From a virus: a stretch of 64,000 nucleotides of DNA. Shown in pieces: positions 16,824 to 25,386 of this stretch. Below the pieces are notes generated by a model. It was not told where the DNA came from. It saw nothing but the letters and a program-made list of their open reading frames with translations, and did no database searches. Position 1 is the first letter of the stretch. Each line of letters starts with the position of its first letter. The stretch is from IMG/VR virus record IMGVR_UViG_3300017917_001008, positions 1 through 64,000 of that record, one strand, 5' to 3'. Position numbers and translations under genes: made by a program.

Positions 16824-19315
16824 TGACGCACAACGGAAAACTACTTACGCAGATTATGAACAACCTTGATAAACCAAGGAAGGTTCGTACACCTAAAAAT
16901 CAGTGGCAGACCCCTGGTCAGGTTACAGATATCAACTCACGCTTCATCACAATGCAGGGGGTAGGGTTTGATGCTATTGGTATTTCTCCGGATGGTACAC
17001 AGCAGTATATGAAACGTGGTGGAAACTATGTATTTCCTACAGGCCCTGTAACAGAAATTCCTTTACTGGGTAAGGCAAGAATGGGAGGGCAGCTTCCAAA
17101 GTTTCAACCAGGTGGTGAAGAAGCAGATGGAGGTGGTACCAAGTCTAAGTGTGGTATTACAAGAGCTTATGCTAAAGAAGATATTGCTATAGCAAAAGAG
17201 AATGCTAAAGAATACAGACTGGCAGATAAAGAGATTGCTAGAGAAAAGAAAGAACTTGCTAAATATCATAGTGACCAATATAAGAACTACATCAACCCTT
17301 ATGTTGACCAGTATGAAGAGAAGATGGATCGTAAAGCACGTCAGCAGTTTGATAGTGATTTTACTGCTTTTCAGCAAGCTAATCCAAACTTGTTTGTACA
17401 AGATGACACAGGGCTCACTCCTCAGCAGAAGTATGCAGTGGCAATGAAGATGTACAGTAGATCTAAGTATGCAGCTAAAGTTCCTGAGGCTGTTTATGGT
17501 GCTCCGTTTAACAAACGTTTTAATATAGATCCTAATAAAGTAACTCCTCAACAAGTTATGGAAAGTATAAACAGTTATGGCTGGCAGCCTTATTTAGACT
17601 GGTGGCAGAGTGGTAAGCAAGTAATGCAAGAATATGGTGGAGAGATGATCCGTAGAGCTGATGGCTCATATTCTCGTAGAGGACTATGGGATAATATACG
17701 TGCCAACCGTGGATCCGGAAAAAAGCCTACTAAAGAAATGCTAGAACAAGAACGCAAAATAAAAGCTAAAGAAATGAAAAACGGTGGAACCAACAACCCT
17801 GGCTTCCAGGCTTTGCCTGATTATGTTCAGGCTAAGATTTTATCTAACATGGGATTTGGTGGCCCAGCTATTCCTTTTTCTCCGGAGTTTTATAACCAGT
17901 TAGAAAAAGAGTATAACCAGTTTTACAATCCAAAGGTTCCAAATCGTCCACATAGTGATGATGGGTATGATGATTTTTACAGTCATAAAACTGCTGGTTT
18001 ACCTAAGGTTCAAACTTCTATGGGACCAGGCTGGGTAATAAGAAATGAAGATGTAGAGCAGTTTGTAGAAGGAGAGAAGGGGTTACCTATGCCTAAACGT
18101 GTAGAGAAGAAAAAGGGAACTAAAACTTTTGTAGATGATTACAAGACTATGAATGATAGCCCGCTGAAACAACAGTATGGTGATATGATCAGAAATATTG
18201 TAATGGATAGATTTCGTTCTAAAGCTCCTGTAGAACAGGCAATGGGAATGTTTCAAGATGGTGGTGAACCAGATGGATCTATGGCTTTGGGTCAGATTGA
18301 TGCTGCTATTGATAAGCTGCAGAAGTTAAGAAAGTTTATCCAGCCAGAGTCAGATCTTGAACCATGGGTGAGCTCAAAGCTTACCATGATGGATCACTTC
18401 AGTGATGCTGTATCTGATTACATGACTTATAATCCTGAAGCTAAAGGTGAGATGGCCCAGATGAAAAACGGTGGTGGTATTCCTCAGCGTTACAAGAACA
18501 TGGGCTTTACCAAAGTGGGTGTTAAGAAGAATAGTACACGTCCTGGTAAAAAGTGGATGGTGTTAGCTAAGAAAGGATCTCAATATAAAGTGGTGCATGG
18601 TGGTTATGATGGGATGAAAGATTTTTCTCAGCACGGATCTGAGAAACGTAAAGACAAGTTCTGGAGCCGCATGGGTGGTAAGAACTCTGCAAAAGCTAAA
18701 GATCCATTTAGCCCACTATACTGGCACAAGAAGTTTGGTACATGGCAAGATGGTGGAGACACTAGCCAACAACCTACAGCAGAAGAAATAGTACAAGCAT
18801 ATTCTGAGTTTTCAGGAATGTCTGTAGAAGAAATAATGGGAGAGTTCCAGGGTAAGAATGAGCAAGAGCAGCAAGAGCTGTTAATGCAGATGTACCAGGA
18901 ATTAATGGAGCAACAAGAGCAGGATGAAATGCCAGAGTTTGAAGCTCCGGAAGAAGAGGAAGAAGAATACATTCAAGAGGAAACACCTGAAGAGGAAGAA
19001 GTTGCAGAAGAAGTAGAGGATGATCTAGAAGAGGAAGAAGCTGCTTATGATGTTATGTATAGAAAAGGTGGGTATATAGGATATGACGGAAAGCGTCATG
19101 TTTCTAAAACACCTACTTGGTCTGGTGTAGCTGGTTATGCCATGGGTGGATATATTCCTGAAATGGCGTATGGTGGCTACTGTTATGAGTGTGGCGGTGC
19201 TGTATATAAAAACGGGGGATCCACTGCATCTTATAACGTAGGAGCAGAGATGGAAGTCACTCCGGAGCAAGCCAGAGAACTGCAACGTTTAGGTTACAAA
19301 TTTGACATAGTATAA
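16823..19315 (+). CDS. Putative virion cargo protein with GG motifs and acidic region (830 aa)
   Basis: Regions in order: Gly-rich N-terminus (LPKFQPGGEEADGGG); charged helices (110-230) with KENAKEYRLADKEIAREKKE; a middle with MKNGGTNNPG; a compact basic domain (about 555-640) with GKKWMVLAKKGSQYKVVHGG and KDKFWSRMGGKNSAKAKDPF, a block I believe occurs in other Bacteroidota phage structural proteins; an acidic segment with long Glu runs (703-740); and a Gly/Tyr-rich end (YAMGGYIPEMAYGGYCYECG). Short motifs ending in GG recur throughout. Translationally coupled to the muzzle gene (TAATG). Probably packaged and ejected cargo; function unknown. Confidence 0.7.
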   Translation: MTHNGKLLTQIMNNLDKPRKVRTPKNQWQTPGQVTDINSRFITMQGVGFDAIGISPDGTQQYMKRGGNYVFPTGPVTEIPLLGKARMGGQLPKFQPGGEEADGGGTKSKCGITRAYAKEDIAIAKENAKEYRLADKEIAREKKELAKYHSDQYKNYINPYVDQYEEKMDRKARQQFDSDFTAFQQANPNLFVQDDTGLTPQQKYAVAMKMYSRSKYAAKVPEAVYGAPFNKRFNIDPNKVTPQQVMESINSYGWQPYLDWWQSGKQVMQEYGGEMIRRADGSYSRRGLWDNIRANRGSGKKPTKEMLEQERKIKAKEMKNGGTNNPGFQALPDYVQAKILSNMGFGGPAIPFSPEFYNQLEKEYNQFYNPKVPNRPHSDDGYDDFYSHKTAGLPKVQTSMGPGWVIRNEDVEQFVEGEKGLPMPKRVEKKKGTKTFVDDYKTMNDSPLKQQYGDMIRNIVMDRFRSKAPVEQAMGMFQDGGEPDGSMALGQIDAAIDKLQKLRKFIQPESDLEPWVSSKLTMMDHFSDAVSDYMTYNPEAKGEMAQMKNGGGIPQRYKNMGFTKVGVKKNSTRPGKKWMVLAKKGSQYKVVHGGYDGMKDFSQHGSEKRKDKFWSRMGGKNSAKAKDPFSPLYWHKKFGTWQDGGDTSQQPTAEEIVQAYSEFSGMSVEEIMGEFQGKNEQEQQELLMQMYQELMEQQEQDEMPEFEAPEEEEEEYIQEETPEEEEVAEEVEDDLEEEEAAYDVMYRKGGYIGYDGKRHVSKTPTWSGVAGYAMGGYIPEMAYGGYCYECGGAVYKNGGSTASYNVGAEMEVTPEQARELQRLGYKFDIV

Positions 19316-19319
19316 TCTT

Positions 19320-22049
19320 ATGAAAATACGTATTAAAAAAACTCCACTTCCTAAAGCCCAGTATGGTATAGAATGTCCTGAAGGATTTGTTCGGGATGAA
19401 AATGGCATCTGTGTACCAGAAGGACCTCAGAAGTTTAATGTAAATCCTCTGTTAAGTAGTCAACCTTTTAAAGAAGACCAACCTGTTAATAGTCCTCTTA
19501 ACATGCGTGCCTACTATGATCCTAATACAGGATTGATAGAAAGTCCGTTTGGTGTAGTGACACAAGAAGACACTCAGATGATTGGCTTTACTGATGACAG
19601 GGCTAAGAACTTCTTACAGCAACCTGCAAAGAAGGTGGGATTCTTTGATAAGCCTGCTGTAAAGGCAGCGTTTAATCTAAATGACGCCTTTTCTACATTG
19701 ACCACTGTAGCATTACCTATTGCTAAATACTTTGATAATAAACAGAAGATCAGGGATGCTAAGCAGAAACAGATTGAAGCTCGTTTTAATACACTCAATC
19801 CAGCTCCTAAGTTCCGTGGAAACTTTAATGACCAGGGATTGTTCAGACCTCAATTAAGAGGTGTGAATGAGGGAATGTTTGGCAATAACTTTAATGCTCC
19901 TATCATGGGTGAATATGGTGGTGAGCTTTCAACCAATAATGCTATGAAAATACGTATCACTCAGGCTCCCAAAATGGAATATGGCGGGCAGTCTAATTAT
20001 GGTTTGGATATAGGTAGAAGAAAGGTGTATACAGATATGCCTGATACCACGTCTGAAGGATCTAAAAGCTCTATGAGCCAATTATCCAATCCAGATGAAC
20101 CATATATTCTAGAAGCAGAAGGTGGTGAAACTATCTGGCGTCCAGATGGTACCCATTTTAATATTACTGGTGATAGACATCATAGTGGTGGTGAAAAGCT
20201 TACAGCTGAACAGGCTCCGGAAGGATCATTCATCTTTTCTGATACAAAGAAGATGGCTATTAAGGATCCTCAGATCCTGGCTCACTTTGGTGTGTCCTAT
20301 AAGAAAGGTGGTGTTACTCCTGCAGCTATTGCTAAGAGATTTCCTCTTAATGATTTTATGGCTCGTTTACAAGACAAGACCAGGGAGAGTGATAGTATAG
20401 GAATGAAGTCTGATGAACTGAGTGTAAAAAAGAATATGAGGTATTTGGCAGAGCTTGCTGCTGTACAGGAAGGTATGAAAGGTGAACCTATGCCAATGAT
20501 GAGTAAAGCTGTTTTAGAACAAGCTCAGATGCAGCAGGCAGCTTTTGGTGGATATGTAATGCCACAATTCCAGGGTAGCAAAGGATCTAGTCAGGTGGAT
20601 AGAACCAAGATAATGAAACGTACTTACCAACCTGAATTTAGAAAAACCGTGCTGGATCCTAAAAATCCTAAGGATTATGATATCATCTATCCTGCAGGAT
20701 TTGATGATGACATGCCTGATCTGCAAACAGAACATGATGACAAACGTGTGTTTGGTAAGAAAGACTGGACTAATCCAGAGTTAATGGCAGACTTTAGAAA
20801 AAGGTTTCCTGATTTCTTTCAAAAGAATCCTAACTGGGATCCTACTAAGCCAGGAGATACTAAAAAGTTCCAACAGTATTATAACCAGAATCATGATCCA
20901 TCCTATTTCAGTGGTGCTGGTGGATATGGTATTGATGATAAGTTTGGTCAACACACATGGAGTGCTCCGGCATGGAATAAAAAGCCAAAAGCTGTTGACC
21001 CACAATATATATGTAATGATAAAGGAGAGATTGTTCCTGTAGCTTCTGGTGGTTATAAGACTGTTGAAGAAGCTCGTCAGAACTGTCCTCAGAAGAAGAA
21101 AACCGGACCTAAGTATGTATGCGTTGACGGTAAGGTGATAGAGTCTCCAAGTGGTGTAGGTTATGATTCTGCAGAAGAAGCAGGTATCAACTGTACTTCT
21201 AACAAACAGAAAGAACCTCCATTTGAGTGGTTAGCTCCGGATAAGATGAACCTGGGATGGAAAGCCCAAAATCTTATTCCAAATATATACATGCCCACTA
21301 TGTATCAATTACCAAGAAGACAAGCTCCGTTGGCTCTTGATGATTGGTTTGCAGCAGCACAGAACAGACAAGCTGGATACAACACCGCTATGGATACAGC
21401 AGCCCGTACAAACCAGAGCCAGGCGGTAGGTTCATTCCTTGCTGGTTTGGTTGGTGCTCAGGATGCTACAGATATAGCTAGAGTGAACTCAGCTAACCTG
21501 GATCGTGCAGAACGCAGACAGATGGCTGATATGGAAGCTGATTTCAGAACTGATGTATTTAACCTGGGTCAGAGACAAGAGTATGACAAAGGAATTGCAG
21601 TGGCTCAGCAGCAGTATGATAATGCTCGTCTGCAAAGAGGTGATGCATTTGTACAGGCGTTTGCTGATGGCTGGCAGAATGCAGGAGACTTGTATGACAT
21701 TAACATGCGTGATCCATACTTCTATCGTGATCCTAGAAGCAATAAAACCATCTTTAAAGGAGCTGCAGGTAATGTATTTTCCGGAGGAGCATCTCCTGGT
21801 TACGGTACTAACGGAGCCGGTGGTCTTGAGTCATTAGGTGCTACTGCTAATTCTCTGTATAAGAAATACTATGATAGTCTTTCAGATATAAAGGATGAGA
21901 AAGAAAGATCTAGCATGGCAAAGAGTTTAGTAACAAATGCTATCAATAGTTCTCGTCAGACTAGCACTCAATCATATGATGCTAACGGTATGCCGAGATC
22001 ATCTAACAAAAGAAGTTTACGTTTTAACTACTCAGGAAACAGTGAGTAA
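19320..22049 (+). CDS. Putative virion cargo protein (909 aa) with repeated MKIRI segment
   Basis: Starts MKIRIKKTPLPKAQYG. A near copy, MKIRITQAPKMEYGG, occurs at residue 209 (nt 19944), with 14 identical bases. Residues 260-330 hold a compact domain, EAEGGETIWRPDGTHFNITG then HHSGGEKL and GSFIFSDTKKMAI, resembling a small beta fold. A pair of Cys-containing repeats (QYICNDKGEIVPVASGGYKT and KYVCVDGKVIESPSGVGYDS) occupies about 560-620. The C-terminal third is helical and polar. It follows the 830-aa gene by 4 bases. Probably ejected or inner virion cargo by position. Confidence 0.7.
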   Translation: MKIRIKKTPLPKAQYGIECPEGFVRDENGICVPEGPQKFNVNPLLSSQPFKEDQPVNSPLNMRAYYDPNTGLIESPFGVVTQEDTQMIGFTDDRAKNFLQQPAKKVGFFDKPAVKAAFNLNDAFSTLTTVALPIAKYFDNKQKIRDAKQKQIEARFNTLNPAPKFRGNFNDQGLFRPQLRGVNEGMFGNNFNAPIMGEYGGELSTNNAMKIRITQAPKMEYGGQSNYGLDIGRRKVYTDMPDTTSEGSKSSMSQLSNPDEPYILEAEGGETIWRPDGTHFNITGDRHHSGGEKLTAEQAPEGSFIFSDTKKMAIKDPQILAHFGVSYKKGGVTPAAIAKRFPLNDFMARLQDKTRESDSIGMKSDELSVKKNMRYLAELAAVQEGMKGEPMPMMSKAVLEQAQMQQAAFGGYVMPQFQGSKGSSQVDRTKIMKRTYQPEFRKTVLDPKNPKDYDIIYPAGFDDDMPDLQTEHDDKRVFGKKDWTNPELMADFRKRFPDFFQKNPNWDPTKPGDTKKFQQYYNQNHDPSYFSGAGGYGIDDKFGQHTWSAPAWNKKPKAVDPQYICNDKGEIVPVASGGYKTVEEARQNCPQKKKTGPKYVCVDGKVIESPSGVGYDSAEEAGINCTSNKQKEPPFEWLAPDKMNLGWKAQNLIPNIYMPTMYQLPRRQAPLALDDWFAAAQNRQAGYNTAMDTAARTNQSQAVGSFLAGLVGAQDATDIARVNSANLDRAERRQMADMEADFRTDVFNLGQRQEYDKGIAVAQQQYDNARLQRGDAFVQAFADGWQNAGDLYDINMRDPYFYRDPRSNKTIFKGAAGNVFSGGASPGYGTNGAGGLESLGATANSLYKKYYDSLSDIKDEKERSSMAKSLVTNAINSSRQTSTQSYDANGMPRSSNKRSLRFNYSGNSE

Positions 22050-22055
22050 ACCTGT

Positions 22056-22101
22056 TAAGTTTAGTTTTAAACTTAGGAGATTTTAGTTTATATTATATAT
22101 G
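22056..22101 (+). promoter_or_regulatory. Palindrome plus promoter-like element before the 495-aa cargo gene
   Basis: TAAGTTTA (22056-22063), GTTT, TAAACTTA (22068-22075) is a perfect 8-4-8 palindrome also found, slightly shorter, at 9702-9717. TATATATG (22094-22101) matches the -7 consensus TAnnTTTG except for one base, ten bases before ATG 22111. An internal late promoter is inferred. Confidence 0.45.
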
Positions 22102-22110
22102 TAGTATCCT

Positions 22111-23598
22111 ATGGCAACATTTATACCTGGCATTACAGATGCAATACCATCAAGGCTGAATTTCAAACCGGATTGGAACCGGGTTGAGAGAGGTCTTATG
22201 CTCAGAAGTGCAGCATATCAGGAAGGAGCACGTCAAGTGAAATCTCTCTATGATTCTGTATTCCAGTCCCCCATGCTCAGAGATGGAAACATTCAGAGAC
22301 GTGATGCCTATTTAAAACAGATATCAGAAGGGTTGAAAAATGTAAGTGCCCTGGATCTATCTATTCTTTCCAATCAGCAGAGTGCTATGCAGCTGTTTGA
22401 TCCTTTGCAGAATGATAAGGCCATCATGAAAGACATTGTATGGACTAAAGGTTATCTGCAGGCGTCTAATGAAGCTGAGCGTTTACGTACATCTTCTGAT
22501 CCAACACAAAGACGTCAATACTGGGACACCGGTATGAAGTATTTACAATACCAGGCTGAAGATTTTGCCAAGGCTGATGACGACACTGCGTTGTCTATGA
22601 GTAAGGCTAAATATGTACCTAACGTGGATCTTGTATCTCTTGCAGATAAGATGTACAAAGACATGGGTATTAGTGTACAGGAAGATGTCATCAATGGTGG
22701 TTACATCTGGACTAAAAAGAATGGTGATATAGCGGTTCCTCTTACACAAAGTATGGTGAATAACCTGTTTAGTCAGGATCCTGCTGTACAGGACATGTTA
22801 AGAGTGAAGGCTGTTGTTATGCGTAAAGACTTTATCAAGCAGAATGCTGCCAAATACGGAAGTGAGGAAGCTGCTGAAAAAGTGTACATCAATGATATTC
22901 TAAAGACCGTTGGTGTAAAACAACAGGAACAAGTTGCAAAGGATTCAGATGAGGTGAAAGACTTAAGGGCTCGTAAAGAGTCATGGAATAAAGTGATTAC
23001 GGAAAGAGGTATTATACCAGGTAGTGATGAGCACAAGAGATATTTAGAGGACATTGGTAAGCTGGAAGCTGCTGAGTCTGCTGCAAAGAATAGCAGAGAC
23101 CAGGCAGCTATTTTCACTACCATGAACCCGGATGATAATAATGATTTAAGGGCTGCCGCTGATCAGGCTGTTGTAATGGCCAACTATATAGCAGAAACCA
23201 ACCGTGTAGCTACGTTACTTGCTTATAAGAATACAAGCGTATCTGCTAAAACGGATCCTGTGTATATGGCTAAACTGAACAGTCAGCTAAGTCTGAACCG
23301 TTCTTTAGTGTTAGAGAACGTACGTCAGATGAATAAGATAGCATTTATGGATGAGCAACTTAAACGTGGTATCACTCCTGGTGCCAAAGGTGGAAAGACT
23401 GATCCTAAGAAAGCAGAAAATAATGCTACCAATAATCTATGGGGTCCATATGTAAACCCCGGTGCTACTAACAGTACAACCAATCCTTGGAATTTTAATA
23501 TAACACCAGGATCTAATACGGGTGCGTCTAACAGTGGTGGACAAACTGCATCTGACCCTGTGCGTTCAGAAACCTTGGATCTTCTTAACGGTCAGTAA
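22111..23598 (+). CDS. Putative virion cargo protein (495 aa)
   Basis: Almost entirely helical and polar. The N-terminus ITDAIPSRLNFKPDWNRVER and the segment SILSNQQSAMQLFDPLQNDK followed by a helix look like an inner-virion or ejection protein. Coiled coil is likely at 270-310 (VKDLRARKESWNKVITERG). The C-terminus is Asn/Thr/Gly-rich and disordered (TPGSNTGASNSGGQ). No catalytic motif is seen. It starts with the context TAGTATCCTATG after a promoter-like region and is followed in 14 bases by the next cargo gene. Confidence 0.7.
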   Translation: MATFIPGITDAIPSRLNFKPDWNRVERGLMLRSAAYQEGARQVKSLYDSVFQSPMLRDGNIQRRDAYLKQISEGLKNVSALDLSILSNQQSAMQLFDPLQNDKAIMKDIVWTKGYLQASNEAERLRTSSDPTQRRQYWDTGMKYLQYQAEDFAKADDDTALSMSKAKYVPNVDLVSLADKMYKDMGISVQEDVINGGYIWTKKNGDIAVPLTQSMVNNLFSQDPAVQDMLRVKAVVMRKDFIKQNAAKYGSEEAAEKVYINDILKTVGVKQQEQVAKDSDEVKDLRARKESWNKVITERGIIPGSDEHKRYLEDIGKLEAAESAAKNSRDQAAIFTTMNPDDNNDLRAAADQAVVMANYIAETNRVATLLAYKNTSVSAKTDPVYMAKLNSQLSLNRSLVLENVRQMNKIAFMDEQLKRGITPGAKGGKTDPKKAENNATNNLWGPYVNPGATNSTTNPWNFNITPGSNTGASNSGGQTASDPVRSETLDLLNGQ

Positions 23599-23612
23599 TA
23601 ATCAAAGATATT

Positions 23613-25385
23613 TTGATGGAAACTATGCAAAATTTTGAACAGACAGAACAACAAGGACCACCAGCTGGGTTAACCAATCCAGGCGGGACCGTTGTTGATA
23701 AGAAGAAACCTGTCTATGATGTTAATAGAGGATTTGTGCAGGAGAGAGCTGGTTTATATACTAAGAATCTAACAGATTTTGTACAAACAGCTTTTCAAGT
23801 TTCTAACACTCTTCCTAAGGTAAATGGTAAAACTATACAGAGTATAGACCAGTTGCCAGCTTTGATTGAGAAGCATGGTGATGATTTATATAAACAAGCT
23901 AAATCTGTCCTTAGTAATCCGGATCTTACTGATGAAGACGCTGAACGTCTTGTAGTAAGACAAAAACTGGTTGATGATTCTTTTGGTCAGCTTGCTCAGG
24001 CTAACAAAGTCATTAATGAGGACATGCTTAATTCTGCTAAAACTTTAGAAACCAAAACTAAAAACAGAGAAAAAGGTAAATCAGACGGTTATTATACTAT
24101 ACTCTTTACGTCAGATGGAAGACTTAAGGGTAAGACACAAGCCGAAAAAGATTTACAAGCTGCAAAGCAGAAATATATTGCAGAAGGTATGAAAGCCTGG
24201 AGAGAAGCTAATCCTCCGCCACAGAACGCTCCGTTATTTTGGCAGCGTACAGATATGCCTAACCCAATGGCCGGTAAGGTGGTGAAAGATCCTGTTACTG
24301 GGAAAATGGTACAGCTGGATCCTAGACCTAAAATGATTAATAGTCAAGAGGGTTATGCTGCAGCAGAAGCCATGCAGTTGGAAATTCTAAACAATAAGTT
24401 TAGAGATTGGAATTATGATAAGGCTTATAAAGAAGTTACAACTGAGTATAACGATAACACTAAGACTAGAAAGATCCAAGCTGCACAGGAAAACATATTT
24501 AAAGATAATGCGGGTGGTGCTAAGACAGTGATGCAAAAAGCTGAGTTTAGATTTGATATAGATAGAGCACTTACAGATGACATGAAAGACAGAAACCCTG
24601 ATCTGGTAAATGCTATAGAGTTTTTAGAAACGGTGTCAGCAGGAGATGCTAGTATACGTTTTGCTCAAGGGACACTTAGCAGTAATACTGCAGCGGTGCC
24701 AAAAGAGTCAGATGAAGCTTCTATGAAAATGTTACAGGTAGCTTTAGAACAATTTAAAGTGGGGATGCTTGATCAGAACCGTAAAAAGGGTGCTGACAAC
24801 CGTTTTGCCGGTAGCATATCTTTTGTTCCTTTAGCAGGTGGTGATGAGAAATACCATGCCTATCATATTAAGTTTAACCAGGGATTTTTTAAAGATCATT
24901 TAGGTACTGAAAAGAATCCGGGGGTAGCTAGAAACTCAGAAGGTATAAACCACAAGTTTATTACAGATGGTATTACGGTGTTCGTACCTAAAGAAGCAAG
25001 TCAGAAACTTACTATAGGAAGAGAATCTACAAAAGGAACTAGGATTAGTCCTGTGGAAAGCATGATTGCTCTAAGTCCTGATAATTCTTTTAGCAGGAAA
25101 ATAGATGATGGAATGGAATATAAGATTACACTGGATAAAAAGACAGGTAAGTATATACTGAGTGGAAATGCTGTTTTGTATAACCCGTCTACTGCTAAGA
25201 TGGATACTTTAAACATAAACGATTTAGGATTTCAAAGTAGCTATGACCTAACTGTGGACATAGATGAAATAGAGAAAAAACTATTTCTTTTAGGTCTTGA
25301 TAGGTTAAAAATAAATCGTGCAAGAAGAAGAGAACATACTGCTATACAGGGTGTAAAGAATCCTCAACAACTATCTGGACAATAA
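23613..25385 (+). CDS. Putative virion cargo protein (590 aa)
   Basis: The N-terminal 25 residues are Gln/Pro-rich and disordered; residues 40-200 are helical and charged (KTLETKTKNREKGKSDGYYT). Residues 330-590 contain beta-rich stretches (RFAGSISFVPLAGGDEKYHA, EYKITLDKKTGKYILSGNAV) suggesting a folded C-terminal domain. No enzymatic motif found. Its start at 23613 has an alternative Met four codons in (METMQNF). One base separates it from the 1735-aa gene, so the two are certainly cotranscribed. The role is inferred from position. Confidence 0.68.
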   Translation: MMETMQNFEQTEQQGPPAGLTNPGGTVVDKKKPVYDVNRGFVQERAGLYTKNLTDFVQTAFQVSNTLPKVNGKTIQSIDQLPALIEKHGDDLYKQAKSVLSNPDLTDEDAERLVVRQKLVDDSFGQLAQANKVINEDMLNSAKTLETKTKNREKGKSDGYYTILFTSDGRLKGKTQAEKDLQAAKQKYIAEGMKAWREANPPPQNAPLFWQRTDMPNPMAGKVVKDPVTGKMVQLDPRPKMINSQEGYAAAEAMQLEILNNKFRDWNYDKAYKEVTTEYNDNTKTRKIQAAQENIFKDNAGGAKTVMQKAEFRFDIDRALTDDMKDRNPDLVNAIEFLETVSAGDASIRFAQGTLSSNTAAVPKESDEASMKMLQVALEQFKVGMLDQNRKKGADNRFAGSISFVPLAGGDEKYHAYHIKFNQGFFKDHLGTEKNPGVARNSEGINHKFITDGITVFVPKEASQKLTIGRESTKGTRISPVESMIALSPDNSFSRKIDDGMEYKITLDKKTGKYILSGNAVLYNPSTAKMDTLNINDLGFQSSYDLTVDIDEIEKKLFLLGLDRLKINRARRREHTAIQGVKNPQQLSGQ

Positions 25386-25386
25386 T

